From positions 62,001-126,000 of the forward strand of contig JAYNQW010000002.1 of the NCBI GenBank assembly GCA_038114465.1: 64,000 nucleotides of DNA, written 5' to 3'. Within the stretch, counting starts at the first letter, position 1, and every line of letters starts with the position of its first letter. Position numbers and translations under genes: made by a program. Positions 37,639-47,038 of this stretch are shown piece after piece. Under the pieces are notes generated by a model. It ran no database searches. It was given only the letters and a program-made list of their open reading frames with translations, and had not been told where the DNA came from. This stretch comes from CALINB01 sp938045325 (GTDB taxonomy: Bacteria; Pseudomonadota; Alphaproteobacteria; Rhodospirillales; CALINB01).

Positions 37639-38946
37639 ATGTCTGTAGCACAAAGTCCATATCCGACAGATTTTCACAGCCGGTTTTTCGGTGAATCCCT
37701 GGAAACCATCGATCCTGAAATCGCGAAAAGTATTCAGGATGAATTAACGCGTCAGCAAACACAGATTGAACTCATTGCATCCGAGAATATTGTCTCTCGT
37801 GCCGTCCTCGAAGCCCAAGGCGGGATCATGACCAACAAATATGCCGAAGGTTATCCCGGCCGGCGGTATTATGGTGGTTGTGAATTCGTCGACGTAGCCG
37901 AAGATCTTGCGATCGAGCGGGCAAAACTATTGTTCGGCTGTTCGTTTGCCAATGTTCAGCCTCATTCGGGCTCTCAAGCCAACGCTGCCGTTTATGCTGC
38001 GACGATGAAACCCGGTGATACGCTGATGGGCATGTCATTAGCCGCCGGTGGCCATCTCACCCATGGTGCCGCCCCATCCATATCCGGTAAATGGTTTCAT
38101 TCCGTGCAATACGGCGTGAGCGAAGAAACCCAACAAATCGACTACGACGAACTTGAGAAAATGGCAAAGGAACACAAACCGAATGTCATTGTTGCCGGCG
38201 GTTCGGCGTATCCGCGGATTATCGATTTTGCCCGTTTTCGCGAAATTGCCAATTCCGTCGGGGCTATATTCGTCGTCGATATGGCGCACTTTTCCGGCCT
38301 TGTTGCCGCAAAAATTCATCCTGATCCGTTTCCCCATGCCGACATTGTCACAACAACGACGCACAAGACACTGCGCGGCCCGCGCGGCGGCATGATCCTC
38401 ACCAATGATGAAGCGCTCGCCAAAAAAATTAATTCCGCGATTTTCCCCGGATTTCAGGGCGGCCCCTTAATGCATGTCATTGCCGCAAAAGCGGTGGCCT
38501 TTAAAGAAGCCTTGCAGCCCGAGTTCAAAGCCTACGCTCAAGCCGTTGCTGAAAATGCGAAAGTATTGGCTTCGGTCATGCTTGAGAGCGGATTTAATGT
38601 CGTTGCGGGCGGAACGGATACCCATTTGCTTTTGGTTGATCTCCGGCCGAAAAAACTGACAGGTAAAATTGCCGAAGCCAGTTTGGAACGCGCCCACATC
38701 ACGTGTAACAAAAACGGAATTCCGTTTGATCCTGAGAAACCAACCGTAACATCCGGCATCCGCCTGGGCACACCGGCCGGGACGACCCGCGGTTTCGGCC
38801 CCGGTGAATTCCGCCACGTCGGGGAATTAATAGCCAAGGTTCTCGAAGGGTTAGCCGCTAACCCGGACGATAACGGTAAAGTTGAAGCAGAAGTTCGGGA
38901 TGAAGTCCTGGCACTATGTGCGCGCTTCCCGATTTATTCGGATTAA
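37639..38946 (+). CDS. glyA: Serine hydroxymethyltransferase
   Basis: PLP enzyme that converts serine and tetrahydrofolate to glycine and methylene-tetrahydrofolate. The 435-residue protein has ELIASENIVSRAVLEAQG, NKYAEGYPGRRYYGGCEFVD, the PLP-Lys segment IVTTTTHKTLRGPRGGMIL, and VVAGGTDTHLLLVDLR. Length and motifs are complete. It is followed after 48 bp by nrdR with a clear aggggaga-type RBS. Confidence 0.98.
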   Translation: MSVAQSPYPTDFHSRFFGESLETIDPEIAKSIQDELTRQQTQIELIASENIVSRAVLEAQGGIMTNKYAEGYPGRRYYGGCEFVDVAEDLAIERAKLLFGCSFANVQPHSGSQANAAVYAATMKPGDTLMGMSLAAGGHLTHGAAPSISGKWFHSVQYGVSEETQQIDYDELEKMAKEHKPNVIVAGGSAYPRIIDFARFREIANSVGAIFVVDMAHFSGLVAAKIHPDPFPHADIVTTTTHKTLRGPRGGMILTNDEALAKKINSAIFPGFQGGPLMHVIAAKAVAFKEALQPEFKAYAQAVAENAKVLASVMLESGFNVVAGGTDTHLLLVDLRPKKLTGKIAEASLERAHITCNKNGIPFDPEKPTVTSGIRLGTPAGTTRGFGPGEFRHVGELIAKVLEGLAANPDDNGKVEAEVRDEVLALCARFPIYSD

Positions 38947-38994
38947 CATTCTTTGGGGAAAGAACAGACTCAACCTGGGAAGGGGAGATAAATT

Positions 38995-39450
38995 ATGCGA
39001 TGTCCATTTTGTGGTCATGACGATACGCAAGTAAAAGACTCGCGGCCAACCGAGGATAACACGGCTATTCGGCGGCGGCGCAATTGTCCCGCTTGCGGTG
39101 CGCGTTGGACAACATTCGAACGTGTCCAGTTACGCGAGCTGACCGTCGTTAAAAATAATGGTGACAAAACGCCGTTCGATCGGGAAAAATTATTACGCTC
39201 GTTAAAAATTGCCTTGCGCAAACGCCCGGTCGAAGAAGACCGGATTGAACGTGTCGTCAACAGTATCCAGCGGCGCCTTGAAACATTAGGCGAAAACGAA
39301 ATACCGACGAAAGTCGTTGGTGAGATGGTCATGGACCATCTTGCCGATCTCGACCAAGTGGCCTATGTCCGCTTTGCATCGGTTTATCGCAACTTCCACG
39401 AAGCCCGTGACTTCGAGGAGTTCATAGGTAAGTTGGGTGGCGAGGAATAG
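38995..39450 (+). CDS. nrdR: Transcriptional repressor NrdR
   Basis: Zinc-ribbon and ATP-cone regulator of ribonucleotide reductase genes. The 151-residue protein begins MRCPFCGHDDTQVKDSRPTE and has the second Cys pair in NCPACGARWTTFER. The ATP cone follows (VVKNNGDKTPFDREKLLRSL). The strong RBS gaaggggag precedes ATG 38995. Its end overlaps the probable ribD start by 14 bases. Confidence 0.97.
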   Translation: MRCPFCGHDDTQVKDSRPTEDNTAIRRRRNCPACGARWTTFERVQLRELTVVKNNGDKTPFDREKLLRSLKIALRKRPVEEDRIERVVNSIQRRLETLGENEIPTKVVGEMVMDHLADLDQVAYVRFASVYRNFHEARDFEEFIGKLGGEE

Positions 39451-40558
39451 GAATCCTCTCGACGTCTCAAATATGCAAACGGCTTTAAGGCTGGCCAGAC
39501 GGGGCTTAGGCACGGTATGGCCGAACCCGGCCGTGGGCTGTGTACTGGTGCGTGAGGATCAAGGTGGACGCGTTGTTGGCCGCGGGTGGACTCAAACCGG
39601 CGGACGGCCTCATGCCGAAACGGAAGCCCTTCGCCAAGCTGGCGTTGACGCCAACGGAGCAACGGCATTCGTCAGCTTAGAGCCTTGTAATCATCAAGGT
39701 GAAACCGGCCCTTGCACGGAAGCACTCATTAAAGCGGGAATCGCACGTGTCGTCATTGCTACAAAAGACCCGGATCCACGTGTCGCCGGAAGCGGTTATG
39801 AAAAACTCAAAGAAGCCGGCATTAAAACGGAAATAAATATTTGTAACCAAACTGCAAATGACTTGAACCTGGGATTTATGTATCGAATCAAAAACAGTCG
39901 GCCAATGATGACGTTAAAACTCGCGACGTCTCTTGATGGTAAAATCGCGACACGAACCCGCCACAGCCGATGGGTAACCGGTGAACTGGCGCGTGCCCAT
40001 GCACATCGTTTGCGCGCCGAACATGATGCCGTTTTAATCGGCAGTGAAACGGCGATGATCGATGATCCGGAGCTTACGTGCCGGCTAAATGGTCTCGAAC
40101 ACCGCTCACCGGTCCGGATCGTGCTCGATAGCCGTTTGCGGTTGAGCCCTGACAGCAATCTTGTTCAAACCGCAACAATAACGCCTGTGTGGGTCGTAAC
40201 GACTGTGGGACAAGATCAAGATGCGATTGATCAGCTAGCTCAACGTGGCGTCAAGGTCTTTGCGCTTACCCCCAGTCAAAATGGCAGGCCAGACCCGGAG
40301 GAGGTGGCGCAATGCCTTGCCGCACAAGGCATTACACGGGTGTTAATTGAAGGCGGTGGCGGCATTGCGGGCGCATTTATGCGGGCCAAACTCATCGATG
40401 AAATCATATGGTTTCGCGCGCCGAAACTCATCGGTGCCGATGGGGTGCCCGCGCTTGATAGTCTCGGCATTGATAACATGGAACAAGCGCCCGCATTTCA
40501 ACATCACCAAACATTCAAAGCCGGAGATGATTGCGTCGACATATATCGGCGCACATAG
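39437..40558 (+). CDS. ribD: Bifunctional riboflavin deaminase/reductase RibD
   Basis: Deaminates and then reduces the pyrimidine intermediate of riboflavin synthesis. The deaminase half has WPNPAVGCVLV, the zinc motif PHAETEALRQA and LEPCNHQGETGPCTEALI. The reductase half has RPMMTLKLATSLDGKIATR and ITRVLIEGGGGIAGAFM. Of the two possible starts, GTG 39437 gives an N-terminus (DVSNMQTALRLARRG) like that of homologues, whereas ATG 39473 would cut the first dozen residues. It overlaps nrdR and leads into ribE. Confidence 0.95.
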   Translation: MARNRNPLDVSNMQTALRLARRGLGTVWPNPAVGCVLVREDQGGRVVGRGWTQTGGRPHAETEALRQAGVDANGATAFVSLEPCNHQGETGPCTEALIKAGIARVVIATKDPDPRVAGSGYEKLKEAGIKTEINICNQTANDLNLGFMYRIKNSRPMMTLKLATSLDGKIATRTRHSRWVTGELARAHAHRLRAEHDAVLIGSETAMIDDPELTCRLNGLEHRSPVRIVLDSRLRLSPDSNLVQTATITPVWVVTTVGQDQDAIDQLAQRGVKVFALTPSQNGRPDPEEVAQCLAAQGITRVLIEGGGGIAGAFMRAKLIDEIIWFRAPKLIGADGVPALDSLGIDNMEQAPAFQHHQTFKAGDDCVDIYRRT

Positions 40559-40569
40559 GTGACGGAAAT

Positions 40570-41157
40570 ATGTTTACAGGGATTATCACTGATATCGGCA
40601 CAGTTAAGTCCGTTACAAAAGGGGGCGACACTCGTGTTGAAATTGAAACTTCTTATGATACATCGACCATTGACCTTGGTGCTTCCATTGCCTGTGCCGG
40701 TGCATGCTTAACCGTGATCGAGACGGGACAGGATTGGTTTGCCATCGAGGCATCACGCGAAACAATTGATAAAACAACGCTCGGCCGTTGGCAAAAAGGG
40801 CATCGCGTCAATCTTGAACGCGCCTTAAAAGCCGGCGACGAATTGGGTGGACATATCGTGACGGGGCATGTCGATGGCTTGGGTGAGGTGCTCACGATTT
40901 CACCGGACGGCGATTCCATTCGCATCCAATTTAGAGCGCCTGCTGAATTATCTTCTTCAATTGCAACAAAAGGCTCCATTACGGTCGATGGGGTTTCGTT
41001 GACGGTCAACGAGACCGGGGGCCAGGATTTCGGCGTTAATCTCATCCCTCATACCCAGCAAAACACCACATTAGGCGTATTAAAGCCCGGTCAACCCGTA
41101 AACCTGGAAATCGATCTGCTGGCACGGTATGTTGCGCGCGCACTGGGCAAAGAATGA
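40570..41157 (+). CDS. ribE: Riboflavin synthase alpha subunit
   Basis: Dismutates two lumazine molecules to riboflavin. The 195-residue protein starts MFTGIITDIGTVKSVTKGG and has the two-fold repeat of the family: SIACAGACLTVIETGQDWF in the first half and SITVDGVSLTVNETGGQDF in the second, plus GGHIVTGHVDGLG. ATG 40570 is the family start; the frame is open upstream to 40531 within ribD. It is 12 bp after ribD. Confidence 0.96.
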   Translation: MFTGIITDIGTVKSVTKGGDTRVEIETSYDTSTIDLGASIACAGACLTVIETGQDWFAIEASRETIDKTTLGRWQKGHRVNLERALKAGDELGGHIVTGHVDGLGEVLTISPDGDSIRIQFRAPAELSSSIATKGSITVDGVSLTVNETGGQDFGVNLIPHTQQNTTLGVLKPGQPVNLEIDLLARYVARALGKE

Positions 41158-41176
41158 TGGGCTAAGAAGAAAAATC

Positions 41177-42298
41177 ATGACGACTGAAATGCTATCTCCC
41201 ATTGAGGATATTATTGAAGATGCGCAAAACGGGCGCATGTTCGTGCTGGTTGACGATGAAGAGCGCGAAAACGAAGGCGACCTCGTGATCCCGGCGCAAA
41301 TGGCGACGCCGCAAGCCATCAATTTTATGGCGAAGTACGGCCGAGGCTTGATCTGTCTTTCGCTGACCTCACAACGGGTTAAAGATCTCAATTTACCGCT
41401 GATGTCTCGTCACAATGAATCGCGTCATCAAACAGCTTTTACGGTTTCGATCGAAGCGCGCGAAGGCATTGATACGGGCATATCCGCTGCCGACAGGGCC
41501 CGAACCGTGCAAACGGCTATCGATCCCAACAAAGGCATCGACGATATTGTTAGTCCAGGGCATGTCTTTCCTTTGGAAGCCCGCGACGGCGGTGTCTTAG
41601 TGCGGGCCGGTCACACGGAGGCCGCTGTTGATATTGCGCGGCTGTCGGGCCTCAATCCATCCGGCGTCATTTGTGAAATCATGAATGAAGACGGCACCAT
41701 GGCCCGCATGCCGGACCTGATGAAATTCGCGCAATATCACGGCCTCAAAATCGGCACTATTGCAGACCTTATCGCTTACCGTCTCAATCATGATCGTTTT
41801 ATCGAAAAAACATTAGAGACGGATTTTGAAAGCGTCTACGGCGGCCAGTTTAAGTTGTACGTTTATGTCAACAAGATTGCTTACGTTGAACACCTTGTAC
41901 TCGTGAAGGGCGACCTAACGGCAAACGGTCCGGTGCCGGTGCGCATGCATGCATTAAACGTTCTTGATGATGTTCTTGGTGATAACAGTTCCCAAAAAGC
42001 TCACGATTTACATCAAGCCATGCGCATGATTGATGAAACGGGGCGGGGTGTGATCGTTCTTATTCGTGAACCACGGCCAACGGCATTATCCTCAAGGATT
42101 GAAGCCAGGTTCGGTAACGGGAAAAATGCGCCAAAAGGAGAGTTGCGGGATTACGGAGTTGGTGCGCAAATTCTTCTGGATTTAGGTGTTCGCGAAATGA
42201 TTTTATTATCGAACACGAAGCGCACTATTGTCGGCCTTGAGGGCTACGGTTTGAAAATTACCGAGCAACGGCCCATTCCGCCTTATGAAGGAAATTAG
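41177..42298 (+). CDS. ribB: 3,4-dihydroxy-2-butanone 4-phosphate synthase with degenerate GTP-cyclohydrolase-II-like domain
   Basis: The N-terminal ~205 residues are an intact RibB: VDDEERENEGDLVIPAQM, FMAKYGRGLICLSL, GISAADRARTVQ, PGHVFPLEARDGGVLVRAGH and CEIMNEDGTMARMPDL. The C-terminal ~165 residues align in position with RibA (GTP cyclohydrolase II). The zinc site SECLTGDxFGSxxCDC is replaced by MHALNVLDDVLGDNS, with no Cys at all, so this domain should not have cyclohydrolase activity. Such RibB-X fusions are known in Alphaproteobacteria, with an active RibA encoded elsewhere. It lies 19 bp after ribE and three bases before ribH. Confidence 0.93.
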   Translation: MTTEMLSPIEDIIEDAQNGRMFVLVDDEERENEGDLVIPAQMATPQAINFMAKYGRGLICLSLTSQRVKDLNLPLMSRHNESRHQTAFTVSIEAREGIDTGISAADRARTVQTAIDPNKGIDDIVSPGHVFPLEARDGGVLVRAGHTEAAVDIARLSGLNPSGVICEIMNEDGTMARMPDLMKFAQYHGLKIGTIADLIAYRLNHDRFIEKTLETDFESVYGGQFKLYVYVNKIAYVEHLVLVKGDLTANGPVPVRMHALNVLDDVLGDNSSQKAHDLHQAMRMIDETGRGVIVLIREPRPTALSSRIEARFGNGKNAPKGELRDYGVGAQILLDLGVREMILLSNTKRTIVGLEGYGLKITEQRPIPPYEGN

Positions 42299-42300
42299 CA

Positions 42301-42741
42301 ATGCCCGACACGCCTTCCATCTTATTGATTGAAGCCCGTTACTATGAAGACATTGCCGATGCCATGGCAGAGGGAGCGCGCCAAGTCATTGATAAGGCAG
42401 GAGAATATGAAGTTGAACGGATTGCTGTTCCCGGCGTTTTTGAAGTGCCGGCAGCTGTAAAATTTGCCCATCAATCGAAACAATCTTACACAGGCATCAT
42501 TGCATTGGGTTGCGTCATCCGCGGTGAAACTGATCATTACGAACATGTTTGTCGTGAAGCGAGCCGGGCGCTGATGGATTTATCCGTAAACGATAACATT
42601 GCACTCGGTTTTGGTATTTTAACGTGCGATACAAAACAACAAGCCGAAGAACGGGCGGCGACCGGTGGACGCAATAAAGGTGCCGAAGCAGCACAGGCAT
42701 GCCTTCGAATGATTGAGCTTAAACAATCATTTCACCAATAA
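42301..42741 (+). CDS. ribH: 6,7-dimethyl-8-ribityllumazine synthase
   Basis: Condenses the RibB and RibD products to lumazine. The 146-residue protein shows PGVFEVPAAVKFA, the phosphate-binding ALGCVIRGETDHYEHVC with the catalytic His, and FGILTCDTKQQAEERA near the end. It is the last riboflavin gene of the cluster and is followed by nusB after 22 bp, the usual linkage. Confidence 0.96.
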   Translation: MPDTPSILLIEARYYEDIADAMAEGARQVIDKAGEYEVERIAVPGVFEVPAAVKFAHQSKQSYTGIIALGCVIRGETDHYEHVCREASRALMDLSVNDNIALGFGILTCDTKQQAEERAATGGRNKGAEAAQACLRMIELKQSFHQ

Positions 42742-42762
42742 TAATTTCACGCGGATATTAAA

Positions 42763-43281
42763 ATGACGGAAAACAAAAAAAACGGCAAAAACCAAAGTGG
42801 CCGTCACCGCAGTGTTGCGAGGCTTTCAAGCGTGCAAGCGCTTTATGAAATGGCTATTCGAGATGCCGCCGTTGATGATGTCTTGAAAGAATTTTCATCT
42901 CAACGTTGGAAAGGTGCCGATGAAGAACAATCTGAACCATTAGCCAAACCCGATGTCCGTTTTATGGGTGAACTCGTGAGGGGGGTAAGAGAACGTTCCC
43001 AAGATTTGGAGTTAATCATTAAAACCGTTCTCGATAAAAACAATACGTGGGAAAGGTTCGAGGTTTTATTGCAAACGATTTTGCGGGCCGGCGCATACGA
43101 GTTACTGGAACGCGTCGAAATTCCCGCACGCGTCATCATCAACGAATATCTCGAAGTAACACACGCATTTTTTGCCGAGCGAGAGGCGTCATTGGTTAAT
43201 GGCATTCTCGATAAACTTGCTAAGAAACTACGGGCTGACGAACTGGACTCATCCAATGCAAGCGCCAATATCGATGGATGA
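42763..43281 (+). CDS. nusB: Transcription antitermination factor NusB
   Basis: All-helical RNA-binding factor of the rRNA antitermination complex. The 172-residue protein has ARLSSVQALYEMAIRD near the N-terminus, VRFMGELVRGVRERSQDL, and LQTILRAGAYELLERVEIPA and VINEYLEV-like segments, ending with VNGILDKLAKKLR. Its stop overlaps the thiL start (atga). Confidence 0.95.
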   Translation: MTENKKNGKNQSGRHRSVARLSSVQALYEMAIRDAAVDDVLKEFSSQRWKGADEEQSEPLAKPDVRFMGELVRGVRERSQDLELIIKTVLDKNNTWERFEVLLQTILRAGAYELLERVEIPARVIINEYLEVTHAFFAEREASLVNGILDKLAKKLRADELDSSNASANIDG

Positions 43282-44291
43282 ACGTCATGACAAAATCCTC
43301 ACAGAAGGGGCCTCATTTTAGCACCGATGAATTTGGCCTGATCGCCGAATACTTCGCCCCACTTGCAAAATCGCCGGGTGCCCTGGGCCTTCTTGATGAC
43401 GGCGCTATTCTACAACTAGAACCCGATCAAGAACTTGTCATGACGGCGGATATGATCGTTAGCGGTGTTCACTTTCTACCTTCTGCCCAAGCGGAAGAAA
43501 TCGCCATCCGGTTGTTGGCCGTCAATGTATCCGACTTAGCCGCCATGGGCGCGGCCCCCATCGGTTATCTCTTGTCGGTGGCTCTAACAGATGAACAGGA
43601 CGGTAATTGGCTGGCCCGGTTTTCAAAACGCCTTGAGCGTGACCAGCAGAACTACGATATGGTGTTATTGGGTGGTGATACGGTTTCGACACCCGGGCCA
43701 CTCACCTTAAATGTCACGGCATTCGGCAGCGTTCCAAAAGGCCAGGCTTTACAACGGTCTCATGCTCAGCCAGGGGATGCCATCTATGTTTCCGGCACCA
43801 TTGGCGATAGTGCCTTGGGGTTAATGGCGCTGCAAAATCAATTGCCGGATATCGGCGAAGGCATTTCTACGGCATTAATTGAGCGGTTTCAAAATCCACA
43901 ACCGCGCGTTGCTTTGGGACAATCTTTACGCGGCATAGCCGGCGGTGTCGCGGATATTTCAGATGGCTTGCTGGCCGATCTCGGCCATATCTGCAAAGCA
44001 TCAAACACAGGCGCAACATTATTTGCCGGTGAAATTCCCTTATCGGCAGCGGCCCGAACGGTGTTGGAGAAAGCCCCAAACTTGATCGATAGCGTTTTAT
44101 CCGGCGGTGACGATTACGAACTCATTTTCACGATTTCAGGCGAATCACAGCATCAATTCGATCAATTACAGAACACATCCGCTCTTCCTTTAACTCAAAT
44201 CGGCGAAATATCCGCAGGTTCAACCGTCGAAGTCAGGGCCGAAAATGGCGAAAATATTGACGTAAAATCAAGAGGTTACTCGCATTTTTAA
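43278..44291 (+). CDS. thiL: Thiamine-monophosphate kinase
   Basis: Phosphorylates thiamine monophosphate to the diphosphate cofactor. The 337-residue protein shows DEFGLIAEYFAPL, LGLLDDGAILQLEPDQELVM, the nucleotide/Mg site MTADMIVSGVHF, LAVNVSDLAAMGAAPIGYLL, LLGGDTVSTPGPLTLNVTA and GVADISDGLLADLGHIC. The start overlaps the nusB stop; ATG 43287 is a second possible start nine bases later. It is followed by an assembly gap. Confidence 0.95.
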   Translation: MNVMTKSSQKGPHFSTDEFGLIAEYFAPLAKSPGALGLLDDGAILQLEPDQELVMTADMIVSGVHFLPSAQAEEIAIRLLAVNVSDLAAMGAAPIGYLLSVALTDEQDGNWLARFSKRLERDQQNYDMVLLGGDTVSTPGPLTLNVTAFGSVPKGQALQRSHAQPGDAIYVSGTIGDSALGLMALQNQLPDIGEGISTALIERFQNPQPRVALGQSLRGIAGGVADISDGLLADLGHICKASNTGATLFAGEIPLSAAARTVLEKAPNLIDSVLSGGDDYELIFTISGESQHQFDQLQNTSALPLTQIGEISAGSTVEVRAENGENIDVKSRGYSHF

Positions 44292-44360
44292 AGTACAATG
44301 CCGACAAGCCGCTTTGACCGCGATTATGAAACGGAAATAATGTCCACAATACGCAACATA

Positions 44361-44370
44361 NNNNNNNNNN
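44361..44370. other. Assembly gap (10 N) between thiL and the FliL-like gene
   Basis: Intergenic. The left flank ends acata and the right flank begins acata, so the contigs probably overlap by five bases and the gap is artificial. Confidence 0.9.
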
Positions 44371-44395
44371 ACATAACCGTTATGAGCCTTTTCCA

Positions 44396-44851
44396 ATGAA
44401 AAAACTCGTTATTGCCTTTGTTGCTATCATTTTGATTGCAGGCGGAACCTTTGGCGCGCTTAAGTTTCTTAAGCTAGGCCCGTTTGCCGATAAGAGTGCA
44501 CAGGAGGCAAATAAGCCAAAACCAATCGAACCGCCGCGGTTTATCGACATGCCGCAACTCAACGTGCCGATATTCGCCCAGGACAAAGTGGCCGGTACCG
44601 TTCTCATTCAATTAAAGTTGGAGACGGTGGGGACAGCTAACGAAGCCAAGGTTAATCGTATCCTGCCTCGCCTCAATGATGCTTTCTTACGCGAGCTCCA
44701 CACTTTCATCCCACGCCTGCTTCAAAAAACACAACGTTTAGATGTATTTATCCTGAAAAGACGCCTGCAGATGGTGAGCGACCGCGTAGTCGGAAAAGGC
44801 GTTGTCAGCAATGTTTTAGTCCAATCGGTCACGAATTCGGCAAAACAGTGA
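44396..44851 (+). CDS. Single-pass membrane protein, FliL-like
   Basis: A 151-residue protein with one N-terminal membrane helix (VIAFVAIILIAGGTFGALKF), a Pro-rich linker (KPKPIEPPRFIDMPQLNVPI) and a periplasmic domain with GTVLIQLKLETVGTANEAKV. The layout and the repeated pattern of small beta/helical segments resemble the FliL-type stomatin-like domain of flagellar basal bodies, but the similarity is modest and I would not name it fliL. It lies between thiL and hppA, where related bacteria also have a small membrane protein. Confidence 0.7.
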   Translation: MKKLVIAFVAIILIAGGTFGALKFLKLGPFADKSAQEANKPKPIEPPRFIDMPQLNVPIFAQDKVAGTVLIQLKLETVGTANEAKVNRILPRLNDAFLRELHTFIPRLLQKTQRLDVFILKRRLQMVSDRVVGKGVVSNVLVQSVTNSAKQ

Positions 44852-44932
44852 TTCAAAACTGGACGATATGAACCGGGTTCGTTATCAGAGGGAAATAACA
44901 ATCGAAAGACCAGTCATAAAAGGGGAATATTG

Positions 44933-47032
44933 ATGATTACCGATCTCCAAATCGCGATTATTGCTTGCGGTATTCTAGCATTACTGTACGGCATCTATGC
45001 CATTCGTGCGGTGAATTCGGCGCCTGCCGGTAATGAACGTATGCAAGAAATAGCCGCGGCCATTCAAGAAGGGGCCCGGGCCTACCTCAATCGTCAATAC
45101 CGAACTATTGCCGCAGTCGGCATCGTGATCGGATTATTGTTGGGCTGGCGTTTGGGCTTGCCTGTCGCGATCGGTTATTTCATCGGCGCTATTCTGTCCG
45201 GTGCCGCCGGTTATATCGGCATGAACGTTTCCGTGAAAGCCAACGTTCGCACTGCTGAAGCAGCACGAACCAGCGGCCTGGAAGGCGGACTGGACATTGC
45301 TTTTAAATCGGGGGCGATTACCGGCATGCTGGTTGTCGGCTTGGCACTCCTCGGCGTCGCTGTCTATTACGTGATCTTGCTGAACCTGTTCGATACATCG
45401 ACAACGGCCGGCATGCGCCATTTGCTGGAAGCCTTGGTTGCCCTTGGTTTCGGTGCGTCATTGATTTCGATTTTTGCCCGTCTTGGCGGCGGTATCTTTA
45501 CGAAAGGTGCTGATGTCGGTTCAGATTTGGTCGGTAAAATTGAAGCCGGCATTCCTGAAGATGATCCCCGCAACCCCGGTGTGATTGCCGATAACGTCGG
45601 TGACAATGTCGGTGACTGTGCCGGCATGGCAGCCGACTTATTTGAAACCTATGCCGTGACCGTCGTCGCAACGATGTTGCTCGGTGCCATCTTCTTCACC
45701 GGAGAAGCACAAACTCAAATGATGATGTATCCATTGCTAATCGGTGGTGTCTGCATCGTTGCATCGGTCATCGGAACATTCTTTGTCAAACTTGGCGAGA
45801 GCAAAAGCATCATGGGCGCGCTCTACAAAGGGTTCATCGTGTGCACGATTGTATCGGCAGCTCTCATTGCCGGCGTGACCTGGTGGTTCTTAAAGTTTGA
45901 TGTCGCCATCGCCATGGGCGGTAAAACAACCGTTAATGGCATGCAGTTGTTGATCAGCGCCTTTACCGGACTCGGTGTGACCGGCCTGATTATTTGGATT
46001 ACAGAATATTATACGGGTACGCCGTATCGCCCGGTGCAAAGTGTTGCGAAATCATCGGTCACAGGTCACGCCACGAATATCATTCAAGGCCTGGCCATCT
46101 CGATGGAAGCAACGGCACTACCGGTGTTGGTTATCTGTGCCGGGATCATTATTTCCTATATCTCTGCCGGTCTTTTCGGCTTAGCGATTGCGGCAACGAC
46201 CATGCTCTCATTGGCCGGAATAGTGGTTGCTCTCGATGCATACGGTCCTGTTACGGATAATGCCGGCGGGATCGCCGAAATGGCCGAATTGCCGGACGAT
46301 GTCCGCAATACGACCGATGCGCTTGATGCCGTCGGCAATACCACGAAAGCGGTCACGAAAGGCTATGCGATCGGATCGGCCGGTCTTGGGGCGTTGGTTT
46401 TGTTCGCTGCCTACACGCAAGATCTGAAGCACTATTTTCCGAATGTGAATGTTACGTTTGAATTGCAAGACCCGTATATCGTTGTCGGATTGTTTATCGG
46501 TGGGCTGTTGCCGTTCCTGTTCGGCTCTATGGGCATGATGGCCGTGGGGCGGGCCGGCGGCGAACTTGTCGTCGAAATCAGACGCCAGTTCAGAGAAATC
46601 CCCGGCATCATGGAAGGCACAGCAAAACCCGAATACGGCAAATGTGTCGATATGCTGACCAAAATTGCCATTAAAGAAATGATTGTTCCGTCCTTATTGC
46701 CGGTCCTCGCACCGGTCGTGATGTACACGGTGATATATCTGGTTGCCGGTCAATCGGCCGCTTTCTCGGCTGTCGGCGCCATGCTGCTTGGCACGATCGT
46801 GACTGGGCTATTTGTAGCCATTTCCATGACGTCGGGCGGCGGTGCCTGGGATAACGCTAAAAAATACATCGAGGATGGCAACTACGGCGGCAAGGGGTCG
46901 GAAGCCCATCATGCCGCGATCACCGGCGATACGGTTGGCGATCCTTATAAGGATACGGCAGGCCCCGCGATCAATCCGATGATTAAAATCATCAACATTG
47001 TCGCTATCTTACTGTTAGCGATATTAGCGTAG
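44933..47032 (+). CDS. hppA: Membrane-bound proton-pumping pyrophosphatase, K+-independent type
   Basis: Couples hydrolysis of pyrophosphate to proton export. The 699-residue protein has about 16 membrane helices and the catalytic signatures GADVGSDLVGKIEAGIPEDD, NPGVIADNVGDNVGDCAGMA and the late KKYIEDGNYGG and DTVGDPYKDTAGPAINPM. The segment GNTTKAVTKGYAIGSA has Lys where potassium-dependent enzymes have Ala, which marks the K+-independent class. ATG 44933 is chosen over TTG 44930 because aggggaa lies seven bases before it. Confidence 0.96.
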   Translation: MITDLQIAIIACGILALLYGIYAIRAVNSAPAGNERMQEIAAAIQEGARAYLNRQYRTIAAVGIVIGLLLGWRLGLPVAIGYFIGAILSGAAGYIGMNVSVKANVRTAEAARTSGLEGGLDIAFKSGAITGMLVVGLALLGVAVYYVILLNLFDTSTTAGMRHLLEALVALGFGASLISIFARLGGGIFTKGADVGSDLVGKIEAGIPEDDPRNPGVIADNVGDNVGDCAGMAADLFETYAVTVVATMLLGAIFFTGEAQTQMMMYPLLIGGVCIVASVIGTFFVKLGESKSIMGALYKGFIVCTIVSAALIAGVTWWFLKFDVAIAMGGKTTVNGMQLLISAFTGLGVTGLIIWITEYYTGTPYRPVQSVAKSSVTGHATNIIQGLAISMEATALPVLVICAGIIISYISAGLFGLAIAATTMLSLAGIVVALDAYGPVTDNAGGIAEMAELPDDVRNTTDALDAVGNTTKAVTKGYAIGSAGLGALVLFAAYTQDLKHYFPNVNVTFELQDPYIVVGLFIGGLLPFLFGSMGMMAVGRAGGELVVEIRRQFREIPGIMEGTAKPEYGKCVDMLTKIAIKEMIVPSLLPVLAPVVMYTVIYLVAGQSAAFSAVGAMLLGTIVTGLFVAISMTSGGGAWDNAKKYIEDGNYGGKGSEAHHAAITGDTVGDPYKDTAGPAINPMIKIINIVAILLLAILA

Positions 47033-47038
47033 GGCTTT

